Shown here in pieces: positions 18,301-22,936 of a stretch of DNA of 22,936 bases. Source of the DNA: a virus; the IMG/VR virus record IMGVR_UViG_3300030104_006545, positions 1 to 22,936 of that record, one strand, 5' to 3'. Numbering within the stretch: the first letter of the stretch is position 1; each line of letters begins with the position of its first letter. Below the pieces are notes generated by a model that did no database searches, was not told the origin of the DNA, and saw nothing but the letters and a program-made list of their open reading frames with translations. The translations under genes were made by a program, and so were the position numbers.

Positions 18301-20381
18301 AGAGTATTATCATCAACTACATGAGCGTAATACGCTCCTTCTAATACAGTGCTAATTCCAGCAGTTGTCTCAAAGTATATCTTCTCACCTCTTTCAAAAT
18401 TGTGAGCATTGATGGTAATCTCATCAGTTGTATCGTTTATATTAAGATGCTCAAATGTCTTGGATCTATCTGAAACTGTTACACTATCGTAACCAGGGAG
18501 TCCCGAGAATGCAACGTATGCGTTATTAACTGCATCGACAAAGGTATTTTGAATATTTCCTAAAATATCGTTTGGATTGATATTTGAGTTTGCAAACTTG
18601 AGTTTCTTCTTAAAAAGATATTTTTCAGTTACGTTAAGAGAGGTGCTTAAACCAACAAGACTAAACTGCCTTCTATTGTTTATAGCACCAACTGTGGCAG
18701 ATGACACAAGACTATTATCATTCTGAAGTATAATGTCTACTTTGTCATCTACATGTAAATGGTGATCAAGTCTAGTTTTAACATCACTTGATCCAATAAC
18801 TTCATCAACCTGTTGAATTACTACATTGTTATAGAACCATCTGTTGAATCTTACATCATCTTCTTCCACCTTTTCGCCAAGGTGTTTTACGGTCAGTTCG
18901 TCTCCTTTTCTAAACTGACTAGAAACATTTCCAGTAGATGAAACTCCTATGATTGTGCCAACAACTCGCATCGTAACGAGTCGGTCCATATCATTGCCCT
19001 CATAACCAAAGACATATTGACCATCAGTGATAGGATCATTATCCGAAAGCATGGTAGACAATCCTACACATCCGTAGAACTGGTTAGCACTCTTACTTGT
19101 ATAAGAGACTTCTACTAAATTACCCTTATCAGGATTCAAGAATGAACCACTGTCTGGGAATCCAAGAGTAGAGTCTACAGTCAGGGTTGCAAGTGAAGAA
19201 CCAACACCTAAGACTCTGGTTTGCTTACTAACATTGAATGTATTCTGAATCGCATTTTTGGGGAAGTATAACTTATGATAATACTTGTTGTTTAGAAGTA
19301 TTGCTTCAACTCTTGAAATAACACCCGATGCAGTTGGATTATCAACCGATCCTTGTAATATAGTTGTCTCCCCAAGTTGGTTCGCATCTCCACTGATAGT
19401 ATCTACGACAATAACATCAGAAAGTGAGTAATCGGCAGATGATGCTTGGATTGTATTCTCAAAAGGTTTTACAACATCAACATACTTTCCAAACAGAACA
19501 GCAAAGAGGATCTTCAGTGAAGTATCAGTTCCCTTTGAACTATAGAAATCCCTTGCTCTTGAAAGGATATTATCAATGTTGACGCTTTGGAACTTTCTAT
19601 CTTCGATTCCTGGTAAGAATAATTTTTTATACTTTTTGAAGAATTCTGCTAAGAATACCAAACTGAGATTGATAACTGGTGTTCCAGCATCATGGAATTC
19701 CGACTGACTGACATTAAAGTTTAAAAACTCACTACTGACATCATCAATACCAGAAAAACCTCTGATACATCCAGTAAAGGCAAAATTGGTGGCAGTGGGG
19801 AGAGTTGCACCTAATGGATTTGCTTCTGTAATATCTAATACGTCATCAAGAGAATCTTCGTTCTCAGAAATCGTAATTGTGTTAGAATCGATAACTTCGG
19901 TGACAAAATAAACCTGACCAGCAACAACACTTGAAAATGCTGTATCAAAAACGATAGTTTGTGCCCTAAACGAATCTAAACCAATAGTAGACGTTAGTTT
20001 GATGGTATTAAGAGTAGGATCAACCTGAGTGACCTTTTGAGCAAAAGAAGTTTTACCAGTGTAGGTAAAAATCTCACTTCCAATCTTTGCGAGTCCATTT
20101 TTTTCGATAAAACCAACATGATTGGTAACTTCGATCAGATCTTCATCGTTTGCGATGAATCTGGTCAGTGTTGGAGTAGTTTGAGTATATTTGACATCTA
20201 CAATACTCTGAATATTCTTTAAATCTTGAATTCTCTCTCCAAGATCAATAGTTCCGTACTCATGTTGCTGAGACAGATAGTATTGCTCCAAAAACTCTTT
20301 GAAGAGTGGATTGTCATCTAAAATAAATTCTGGAAGTTGACTTTCCAGAATATTGGAGATTTTTACTTTACTATCTGACAT
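9336..20381 (-). CDS. giant gp7-like baseplate wedge structural protein with YHYH motif
   Basis: This is a 3,681-residue uninterrupted frame, over three times T4 gp7 (about 1,030). Residues about 10-330 resemble the C-terminal part of T4 gp7: LPEFILDDNPLFKEFLEQYY (about 15-34), then DFYSSKGTDTSLKILFAVLFGKY (276-298, the DFYS.KG...LF.VL signature), followed by a beta-rich LGETTILQGS region. The remainder is a mosaic. HG[FL]xxGD repeats lie near 660, 880, 1015, 1568, 1739, 1838, 1895, 2640 and 3056. GxGY-type repeats lie near 789, 825, 1127, 1170, 1209, 1500, 2192, 2992, 3137 and 3194. A YHYH-like motif (GWAYDGNPIYGPYGY) is near 1326, and D.S..FNG modules are near 2590, 2880 and 3250. There is no signal peptide or obvious membrane segment. 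Its place between gp6 and gp8 matches the wedge order gp25-gp6-gp7-gp8. The gp7 link rests on remembered motifs and synteny; a host-recognition role for the expansion is inference. Confidence 0.85.
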   Translation of the reverse strand: MSDSKVKISNILESQLPEFILDDNPLFKEFLEQYYLSQQHEYGTIDLGERIQDLKNIQSIVDVKYTQTTPTLTRFIANDEDLIEVTNHVGFIEKNGLAKIGSEIFTYTGKTSFAQKVTQVDPTLNTIKLTSTIGLDSFRAQTIVFDTAFSSVVAGQVYFVTEVIDSNTITISENEDSLDDVLDITEANPLGATLPTATNFAFTGCIRGFSGIDDVSSEFLNFNVSQSEFHDAGTPVINLSLVFLAEFFKKYKKLFLPGIEDRKFQSVNIDNILSRARDFYSSKGTDTSLKILFAVLFGKYVDVVKPFENTIQASSADYSLSDVIVVDTISGDANQLGETTILQGSVDNPTASGVISRVEAILLNNKYYHKLYFPKNAIQNTFNVSKQTRVLGVGSSLATLTVDSTLGFPDSGSFLNPDKGNLVEVSYTSKSANQFYGCVGLSTMLSDNDPITDGQYVFGYEGNDMDRLVTMRVVGTIIGVSSTGNVSSQFRKGDELTVKHLGEKVEEDDVRFNRWFYNNVVIQQVDEVIGSSDVKTRLDHHLHVDDKVDIILQNDNSLVSSATVGAINNRRQFSLVGLSTSLNVTEKYLFKKKLKFANSNINPNDILGNIQNTFVDAVNNAYVAFSGLPGYDSVTVSDRSKTFEHLNINDTTDEITINAHNFERGEKIYFETTAGISTVLEGAYYAHVVDDNTLKLAFSRSSLDGEIYVGISSGSTDSKYKLTPDSLRGKTLLNQNHFKKINREPKPALEHNDIIGPIGVALNGVEFDSPISNDSIYYGQIDNINILNAGTGYDIVNAPQIGVADTAGSSGADLIGQLKGKIEDIIVTAPGFNYADTPTVKISGGNGTQAIAEARMRGLSYSESFADNARDNQESDIITFSSDHRFADGEEIIYTTTGNPIGAGSTSVGFSTDRLTSGARYFIAKINDTQVSLATSKKNALAKTVINMNAFGNGVHKFTSTVNRRVIDDIRIISSTDDFSNKKVVVDAVAWPPFFQRDIYKNFVGINTQKNYIYARNHSFKSGDNIEYTFDGQTIAGLSTGLNYKVTVLDEDRFQLSEAGTATTISSVNYDNKNYVNMTDVGGGTHTFKYPDITVSINGIVSTGNTDVTPSYYNAIGVPVVRGGLENVFIRNGGVGYGVSNVMNYQKDIIVEVKTGRNAIIKTIVVDGQITGAFVVESGLNYTSPPTIKVTGEGVLAELTVTIVDGSITGVTIVNPGQGYKQDSTTVEVIPSGTDALLGAEVHKWTFNNVQRYREALEINSSAPKNNRLNREMIQMNSGFSEKESKLVSFYPGAFYRTRLGDNTLADGTEKTGGIGQELDHSPILGWAYDGNPIYGPYGYANPKFDGAANGGIARMRSGYDLDVESSALLRPSVGFDAGDFTQDFVYKRSTGTATLKTLDEYNGRFCQTPEYPNGTYAYFSTLDASKELAYPYITKSHHNQTESFNYEQNTDQRDSILNSGSYKRNVTHLGVNTPTREYPALQDAMRSDVLVNVDQVRASRIDDVIVLESGVNYRVGEQVNFNEPSIDVEVEQVLGKNIVSIGTSDTVLENTIFSVKGQVVTGVTTTPHGFSDGDIIEVSGIGSASYKNLEGFPTVGVGTVLTNMKIAIPVVATTGISTSIELSASVFTEKFEKGDIVKISGELMEIVGVDVVNNKYRVTRVVNDSTGSSHNVGDLVVKQPVTFTFLLDKKVQNKNIELPEVENFGASAVGIGSTYTSVVVGTAGSIPVTVNIPERAIYLPGHRFQTGDELKYVSVGGTVRAAVTDTLADPFFLPPTGLFAVRISNEFLGIATSKAFAGITSTLYFNQLTDGTNHTLSQVKDNITGIVKKVSARVETSEAHGIEKGDEVRLHITPNEVQQFVFKFNDYLKKLVVDPKTFAPAGIATVTTSNITIVDHGLNTGDLVIYTNIVGVATPLQDNREYYVIKIDDNTFRLADNFVDSRAFPFQNIVITEQGHGTHEIAKVNPKIDVINGGRFALKTGDTSLSGYNINFYNDKEFQSRYDSTLFKKEGVIGDGSDASQIIFDINKNLPGSFYYRLEGVDSTFTGTYPNSADESVSNYSNIRIVESKFNQNYKVRSIGIGTDYSFGFTLVGAAETNSYVPAGYSTGFYSTSSLTAIGGIHSTKIVNGGVNVKEFPAITSIGTTTGISAELELTNTEIGAVIDGVVVSPGIEFPVDKTIAPKVDSSLILRLKNIRSLKGVGIVTAGNDYNVAPKVIAIGNNNIVTRTTLGGGAVSDVKVISSDSNLEEDLRIVATENSNGIGVVNAVSSNGVNQLFLRAPNVGFGVTNPFPFQTGDKIFVENVQITDGDTADGYNSSDYNYAIFGISTTNTTNGVESISYPITGLGNTGGTYNIAQNAQFGRIIKVDDLATFKPEFAPIRFSEGEKVAVSSDGSIFGIVAKNGWDEESGILRLNKVNGKFTEDAIVVGSLGGAKATIAEVTSFDFDFNVGSVSCDNGMWKDDVGKLNDSLQRLHDNDYYQRFAYSIRGEVALDDWKETVDSLDHTAGYKNFSDLQLISLPSKTANVSIADTELNLNVDIDSISSVHTRISYDLAKEDTDTTALSKVITFDSKIITDYNESITNKVLMIDDLSPQFNGVGNSAGQLVGLSTFTIFSDSKSLLHHSVNPVTGIAGSTITVTDHQFNTGEELLYDPTNAGINTGSRLSIGSTSVPGIGLTTLLPDKVFVVAFPSDPSLTKDTFKVAISQADVALGRFVTFTNTTGIGLTQSFSTDGDLATTRSLITVDNIIQSPIAVKPVGVAITMSEAVGIGSTQITVSDVSKIQGKSLLRFGDGEIVKVDLVGAGNVLNVQRGTLGTVATAHTVGAASSVVTGDYRIKQGKIYFSDAPYGPAGIGSLTTRSTFSGRIFYRLSYNENTIFDDISNSFNGTTGQFSIISSGVAVTGLTTSHGVVLINNVFQKPYLSPIGAPSRSDYEIEKIATGEAIDFTGTPQVGDLPQGGIINEFTVGVSSGYQVPSRAVFHAVVSAAGTVQSVGIVTGGQGYISAPIVSIAATDRHFIHTFVSSAANSVNVTGGSQLTPTNATYISETGLLTLTIANHGLTFGNTVTLDNDSLVFRCSRDGFTSDHSYPRSTDPAAGQTLEIASFTTDTITLNVGFGGGEDATFTASITAGIVTAITITNPGTGYTSTGISTTLDFVTAPPPSPYKGLTLSGGTGSGAEMDVVVGTGGSVVTFNMSNRGVGYEEGDVLELQGLPFQGPGITTIPFTATVSNKFQDKFSGWTFGQLLEMDDFSNQFNGAKTQFLITRTETEREFYSIVAREGSGIILQNNMLIFINDILQRPGIDYEFSGGTRLKFREAPKANSSFRLYFYAGSSLDFDEIDIDQTIKEGDELRLQKESYFEVEKVDADGNKFNVFERQNDVTSQERRTIYALIAADTVETETYTGVGINSEDKLLRPIEWTKQTSDTVIDGLRISKSRNSNASLYYPSTQIIQSVGPTDTVIHAENVWTFDEVDNLAQSINNVTFVGLAVTDATLPVVETIKEVSYEGDFGKITDILEFDSGESGAENSLPTLKFDFYPHQSIYSDGGEPNTIQTTGISTGDYFVIRNTTIGPGAGLTSIDGSQANIVAVGSSFLNNVYRAAKVTGFAGTDRVQVATNVHSVAGINTDPEFYQYGTFSWGKINTGSRNGQTLGFQSHDPLSGVSTSAHVSRTSQLASFY
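10420..11745 (-). repeat. duplicated D-x-S-x-x-FNG modules near the gp7-like C-terminus
   Basis: Two long copies can be aligned by eye. Copy one (about residues 2879-2937) has FDDISNSFNGTTGQFSI, then VVLINNVFQKPY, then SDYEIE. Copy two (about 3247-3320) has MDDFSNQFNGAKTQFLI, then LIFINDILQRPGIDYEF and KFREAP. A shorter fragment with IDDLSPQFNG is near residue 2590. The pattern resembles a common phage tail module in which QFNG is followed by a LxxNxxxQxPxxxY hairpin. Its specific role is unknown. Confidence 0.6.
10745..11405 (-). repeat. second cluster of GxGY beta repeats in the gp7-like protein
   Basis: Three further copies near the C-terminus: IVTGGQGYISAPIVSI (about 2993), ITNPGTGYTSTGI (about 3138) and MSNRGVGYEEGDVLEL (about 3196). 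Each follows a short Gly-containing beta segment such as AAGTVQSVG, ITAGIVTAI or GTGGSVVTF. An HGL repeat (near residue 3056) lies between the first and second. Confidence 0.65.
16340..16425 (-). other. YHYH-like domain core within the gp7-like protein
   Basis: Residues about 1320-1346 contain DHSPILGWAYDGNPIYGPYGY-type sequence (HSP, GWAYDG, PIYGPYGY). This matches the core of the YHYH family as I recall it, a domain found in secreted bacterial and eukaryotic proteins of mostly unknown function. The flanking region continues with RMRSGYDLDVESS, and further on with YNGRFCQTPEYPNGTYAYFSTLD and ITKSHHNQTESFNYEQ, suggesting a folded domain of roughly 200-250 residues (about 1280-1480). Function is unknown; a carbohydrate- or surface-binding role is speculation. 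Confidence 0.7.
16690..17000 (-). repeat. cluster of GxGY beta repeats in the gp7-like protein
   Basis: Three consecutive units of the protein-level repeat x-G-x-[GN]-Y: IRNGGVGYG (about 1129), VVESGLNYTSPPTIKV (about 1174) and IVNPGQGYKQDSTTVEV (about 1211). Each sits after a VxGxIxxxxI strand pair such as VDGSITGVTIV. The pattern (strand, PGxGY turn, strand) is a recurring phage structural module and also occurs in the two downstream genes. Confidence 0.7.
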
Positions 20382-20387
20382 TTCTTA
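20379..20387 (-). promoter_or_regulatory. coupled stop/start junction TAAGAAATG (gp6 to gp7-like)
   Basis: The minus strand reads TAAGAAATG: the gp6 stop, three bases, then the start of the gp7-like gene. The identical nine bases occur at the gp8/DUF4815 junction (7740-7732). With no promoter nearby, the giant gene is probably translated by ribosomes that have just finished gp6. Confidence 0.55.
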
Positions 20388-22298
20388 TCGAGTAAATTTC
20401 TTGCTGCTAGTGTAACTTGAAGGTGGAACGTATTTTGTTGCAGAATTGTTTGATCCTGAGGTGATCAAATCTTCTTTAAGCGTTAAAACACTTTGTCCTG
20501 TAGTATCTAGGACGATATAAAGGTTCTCTTTTGCGATGATATCGTTTGACTCGGGTGTGACTCCAATTTCAATACGATTGGGCAATGCAGTCGTCGAAAT
20601 GTTGATTGGGAAGAGAATAATCTCGCCTTTTACGTAATCAACAGTTCCAGCATTCTCAATAACAGTAATAACCTCATTACTTTCATTAAATTTGATCACA
20701 GATATAGATCCAGTCGTTGGTGTGACCTGTTGGGGTCTTCCAGGAATGGTAATACTGGTATCAGGGACATCAGTCAAGAAGAGATTGCCTTCAATACCGG
20801 AAACTGTAAAACTAGATGACCTAATATTGAAACCTTCCAATTCAGCATGGAATTTATTTGCATAACAGAGTTCATAATTGGCAAGAGTGTCAAATGCAGG
20901 AACCAAATTCCTTCTCATTACCAAATTAGTGATATTTGACGTAATTCCAGAATCAACATTGTCAATTTGGCGAAGAAGTTTACTATACTTCAGTCTTCCG
21001 CCGAAAGAATTGATATCAGTTGACTTAGAGTAGTTTACAATTGCATCTTGGACCCTACTGAACAGATCTGCAGTGTTTGTAACCTTACCTGGGTCGTATG
21101 AGACCGTGCTATCATACTCCACATATAGGTATTTCAGATCTAAGAACTCCTGACGGATACCAGCAATGGTGTATTCCTTCAATCTGCTCTTAATCGTGTT
21201 TTTTGCCACATCAGACAGAAAATCACCATTCTTGGGTTTGATTGTAATGAAGACTTTACCGTATTCTGGGGGATCAAGTTCTTCGCCACCGTATGCAGAG
21301 ACAGAATCAACGTTAGGATACAGAAAAGGTATCAGTGAAGTGTAATCATTGGCAGTGACCGCTCTGTATTGCGATGCATAGACCCTAGGAGCAAGATATT
21401 TGATGGTATCGATGTCTTCTATGTCATCACCGTTCTCTGCCGCTTGTAGGGTCGTTATGGCGGAGATGCCAGATGTTACATTTCGGTCTCTTCCTGCAGT
21501 TTTTGCAACTAATTGACCAGAGAAGGTGAAGTTAACCGCACCATTTGCTGCTTCACCGGTTGTTTCAATATAAGTGACTTCAATCTTGCTTCCATTTGCA
21601 GGTTTTTTACCTAAAATGTTGTCTCCGAAGAGAATTTGATACTTTTCATCCGAAATTTCTTGCACAAGGTACAAACGAGTGTCGGCATCAACGTTAAAAA
21701 TGTTGGTATATGGCGTATATTCCTCTATTGCGGTCCCAATTGTCCGAACACGGATGGTAGAGGTGTCAATATTCGCATTTGGAAGGATATATTTCTGGTC
21801 TGGCAGCGAATCATTTACGGTAAACACCTTTTTCAGTAGATTTCCTTCTAAAATCTCGATATTACTGAAGGTTACACGCTTGTTAGAGTTCGGAGTTGCT
21901 GTAATATCCTCTGGAATTGAGAAAATATAGTTTGCATTGTCAGCAGCACCCAGTGCAACAACACCTTTCTTCAGTGTGACCGACCTTGCCGATACATTTG
22001 ATGCACTAAAGGTGACTCTTGCGCTTGCTGCCTTCTTTGATCGGGGTACATATCCAATATTTCTTGCTAACGATACGACATTCTCTCTTAATGTCGCACT
22101 ATCAATGAACGATTCGTTCACTGCCATACTTGTATTGTAGGCAGTAAGGTAAGAATTATACGCTAACGTGTCGATTAGGATCGCAAAATTCGATCCCTCA
22201 AAATCAAAGTCCGTAAAATTAGTATTCGATCTCAGATAATCCTTTATCTGCTCTCGGATATCATTAAAATCGAGATTGGTAAACTGATTGAATGCCAT
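20385..22298 (-). CDS. 6: baseplate wedge protein gp6 (baseplate J-like)
   Basis: At 637 residues it is close to T4 gp6 (660). The N-terminal segment resembles the family closely: DYLRSNTNFTDFDFEGSN (residues 20-37), then LAYNSY and ESFIDSATLRENVVSLARNIGY to about residue 83, matching the DFEGS...LAYN...A.LR..V...A...GY pattern I recall from T4 gp6. Further along are TGEAANGAVNF (about 255-265), RAVTANDY (about 310-317) and KPKNGDFLSD (about 352-361), all typical of J-like wedge proteins. In T4 gp6 dimerises to form the continuous ring of the baseplate and links gp25/gp53 to gp7. The start is fixed by the one-base overlap with gp25. The gene ends 3 bp before the gp7-like gene. The C-terminal 150 residues are less conserved and beta-rich. 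Identification is firm. Confidence 0.96.
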   Translation of the reverse strand: MAFNQFTNLDFNDIREQIKDYLRSNTNFTDFDFEGSNFAILIDTLAYNSYLTAYNTSMAVNESFIDSATLRENVVSLARNIGYVPRSKKAASARVTFSASNVSARSVTLKKGVVALGAADNANYIFSIPEDITATPNSNKRVTFSNIEILEGNLLKKVFTVNDSLPDQKYILPNANIDTSTIRVRTIGTAIEEYTPYTNIFNVDADTRLYLVQEISDEKYQILFGDNILGKKPANGSKIEVTYIETTGEAANGAVNFTFSGQLVAKTAGRDRNVTSGISAITTLQAAENGDDIEDIDTIKYLAPRVYASQYRAVTANDYTSLIPFLYPNVDSVSAYGGEELDPPEYGKVFITIKPKNGDFLSDVAKNTIKSRLKEYTIAGIRQEFLDLKYLYVEYDSTVSYDPGKVTNTADLFSRVQDAIVNYSKSTDINSFGGRLKYSKLLRQIDNVDSGITSNITNLVMRRNLVPAFDTLANYELCYANKFHAELEGFNIRSSSFTVSGIEGNLFLTDVPDTSITIPGRPQQVTPTTGSISVIKFNESNEVITVIENAGTVDYVKGEIILFPINISTTALPNRIEIGVTPESNDIIAKENLYIVLDTTGQSVLTLKEDLITSGSNNSATKYVPPSSYTSSKKFTR

Positions 22299-22300
22299 TA
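22296..22300 (-). promoter_or_regulatory. gp25/gp6 stop-start overlap (TAATG)
   Basis: The minus strand reads TAATG: the TAA that ends gp25 shares its last A with the ATG of gp6. This supports the chosen gp6 start and implies termination-reinitiation coupling of two proteins that assemble together. Confidence 0.75.
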
Positions 22301-22696
22301 TACCCTAGAAGGTTGTAAGATAAACTCTATTGCTTGTGTGGGAAGGGGTAATCCAACAATGTCATAGTCAATCTGAATGAATAATTCGTTAGTATCGTCC
22401 TGACCTTCGACAAAAACGTTGGTCAGTTCAATTCTAGGTTCATAGTTCTGCAATAATGTAACAATTTCTTCCCTTATGACTCCATTATCAAATGAATTTA
22501 ATTCAAAAAGTGCATCACCAACAGATGTTCCCAATAAATCGTTAAAAAATCTCTCCCCAACACGAGTTCGGACCAGATTTATAACAGATCTTTTGATTGC
22601 ATCTTCATTTCTGAGGAATGTTACGTCGTTTGTAATGGGATGACGCTTAAAAGACAGACTAATATCCCTAAAACTACGTGATCGCTTTAATGCCAT
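22298..22696 (-). CDS. 25: baseplate wedge protein gp25 (lysozyme-like fold, T4 gp25 family)
   Basis: This 132-residue protein has the same length as T4 gp25. It carries the family hallmark NYEPRI around residues 84-89, preceded by a helical region with TRVGER (44-49) and the FNDLLGTSVGDALFE segment (51-65). In T4 and other contractile injection systems, gp25 joins gp6 and gp53 in the inner baseplate core bundle, and its EPR-containing motif is important for sheath assembly. Despite the lysozyme-like fold name, it is structural rather than a wall-degrading enzyme. The stop codon shares one base with the gp6 start (TAATG on the minus strand), so the two are likely translationally coupled, matching their direct contact in the wedge. 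A possible late promoter lies just upstream. No strong Shine-Dalgarno sequence is visible. Identification is firm. Confidence 0.96.
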   Translation of the reverse strand: MALKRSRSFRDISLSFKRHPITNDVTFLRNEDAIKRSVINLVRTRVGERFFNDLLGTSVGDALFELNSFDNGVIREEIVTLLQNYEPRIELTNVFVEGQDDTNELFIQIDYDIVGLPLPTQAIEFILQPSRV

Positions 22697-22720
22697 CAGT
22701 TTTGATACACTTTAACATAC

Positions 22721-22728
22721 TATCTATA
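22721..22728 (-). promoter_or_regulatory. possible degenerate T4-like late promoter before gp25
   Basis: Read on the minus strand this is TATAGATA, a 7/8 match to the T4 late promoter element TATAAATA. It lies in the short gap before gp25, 24 bases from the start codon, a spacing similar to the exact elements before gp8 and before the left-edge gene. The single mismatch makes it tentative. It may be a weak late promoter, or this gap may simply be AT-rich. Confidence 0.4.
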
Positions 22729-22732
22729 ACGG

Positions 22733-22936
22733 TTAATACCGATTTGGAATTGAATCATAAGGTGATTCTTCCGAAAGCATCTGTTTTTTACTACCACCAA
22801 CGGGTTTTGCCTCGTCATTCAGCACCTCTTTCAACTCTACAGGAGTATCTTGAGGTGATTCACCGGGTAATGACCAGTGATCTGTGACCAAATGAGTCGT
22901 TCCCCATGTTTCTTTCATATACTTACTGTCTCTATC
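22733..22936 (-). CDS. 3' end of an unrecognised protein (5' end outside window)
   Basis: The last 67 codons of a reading frame are visible. It is open to the right edge with no in-frame stop, so the real start may lie outside the window. An internal ATG at 22918 would give a 61-residue protein, but no clear ribosome binding site precedes it (upstream bases are AGTAAGT then AT). The visible part is hydrophilic, rich in Glu, Pro, Ser and Lys, and has no obvious membrane segment. It contains VTDHWSLPGES near the front and ends SPYDSIPNRY. It ends 36 bp before gp25 and is read the same way, so it belongs to the tail/baseplate cluster; in T4-like marine phages this position is often near gp5 or small spike-associated genes. 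I do not recognise the family. It could be either a short complete protein or the tail of a larger one. Confidence 0.6.
   Translation of the reverse strand, partial: DRDSKYMKETWGTTHLVTDHWSLPGESPQDTPVELKEVLNDEAKPVGGSKKQMLSEESPYDSIPNRY

Noticed and set aside
9336-20381. Possible diversity-generating retroelement target in the repeat-rich giant gene
   Set aside because: No reverse transcriptase, template repeat or adenine-biased variable region is visible in the window; the protein repeats are diverged modules rather than a template/variable pair.
331-20381. Possible assembly fusion or frameshift creating the giant genes
   Set aside because: Both frames are uninterrupted, composition is uniform throughout, and start and stop junctions fit tightly with neighbours, so they look like genuine long genes.

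Overview
The window is one strand-consistent block of virion structural genes from a T4-like (Straboviridae/Kyanoviridae-type) myovirus. All credible genes are on the minus strand, so transcription runs from high to low coordinates. It is gene-dense, with intergenic gaps from overlap to about 47 bp, and roughly 40% GC in the lines I counted. The gene content (gp25, gp6, gp7-like, gp8, then a giant DUF4815-like protein), the very large repeat-rich structural proteins and the TATAAATA late promoters point to a marine phage, most likely a Synechococcus/Prochlorococcus cyanomyovirus. A pelagiphage relative cannot be excluded because no host-diagnostic auxiliary gene lies in the window.

In transcription order: the 3' end of an unrecognised gene running in from the right edge (22936-22733); gp25 (22696-22298); gp6 (22298-20385); a 3,681-residue gp7-like baseplate wedge protein (20381-9336); gp8 (9288-7738); a 2,467-residue DUF4815-type structural protein (7734-331); a 77-residue coiled-coil protein (341-108); and the first 25 codons of another gene (75-1) running off the left edge. 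gp25-gp6-gp7-like and gp8-DUF4815-77aa form two tightly coupled blocks (1 bp overlap, 3 bp gap, 3 bp gap, 11 bp overlap). Exact late promoters lie before gp8 and before the left-edge gene, and a 7/8 match lies before gp25, so the region divides into at least two and probably three late transcription units.

Together gp25, gp6, gp7 and gp8 would build the baseplate wedge, the part of a contractile tail that surrounds the hub and triggers sheath contraction. The DUF4815 protein probably sits at the wedge periphery with the fibre-attachment machinery. Most of the DNA (about 18.4 of 22.9 kb) is in the two giant genes. They are mosaics of short beta-rich modules: GxGY repeats, HGF/L-x-x-GD repeats, D-x-S-x-QFNG modules and E-Y-RG-GT-H modules. 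Some of these recur across neighbouring genes, and a YHYH-like motif is embedded in the gp7-like protein. The most interesting signal is this inter-gene module sharing together with the size expansion of gp7. I found no RNA genes, CRISPR arrays, insertion sequences or convincing rho-independent terminators.
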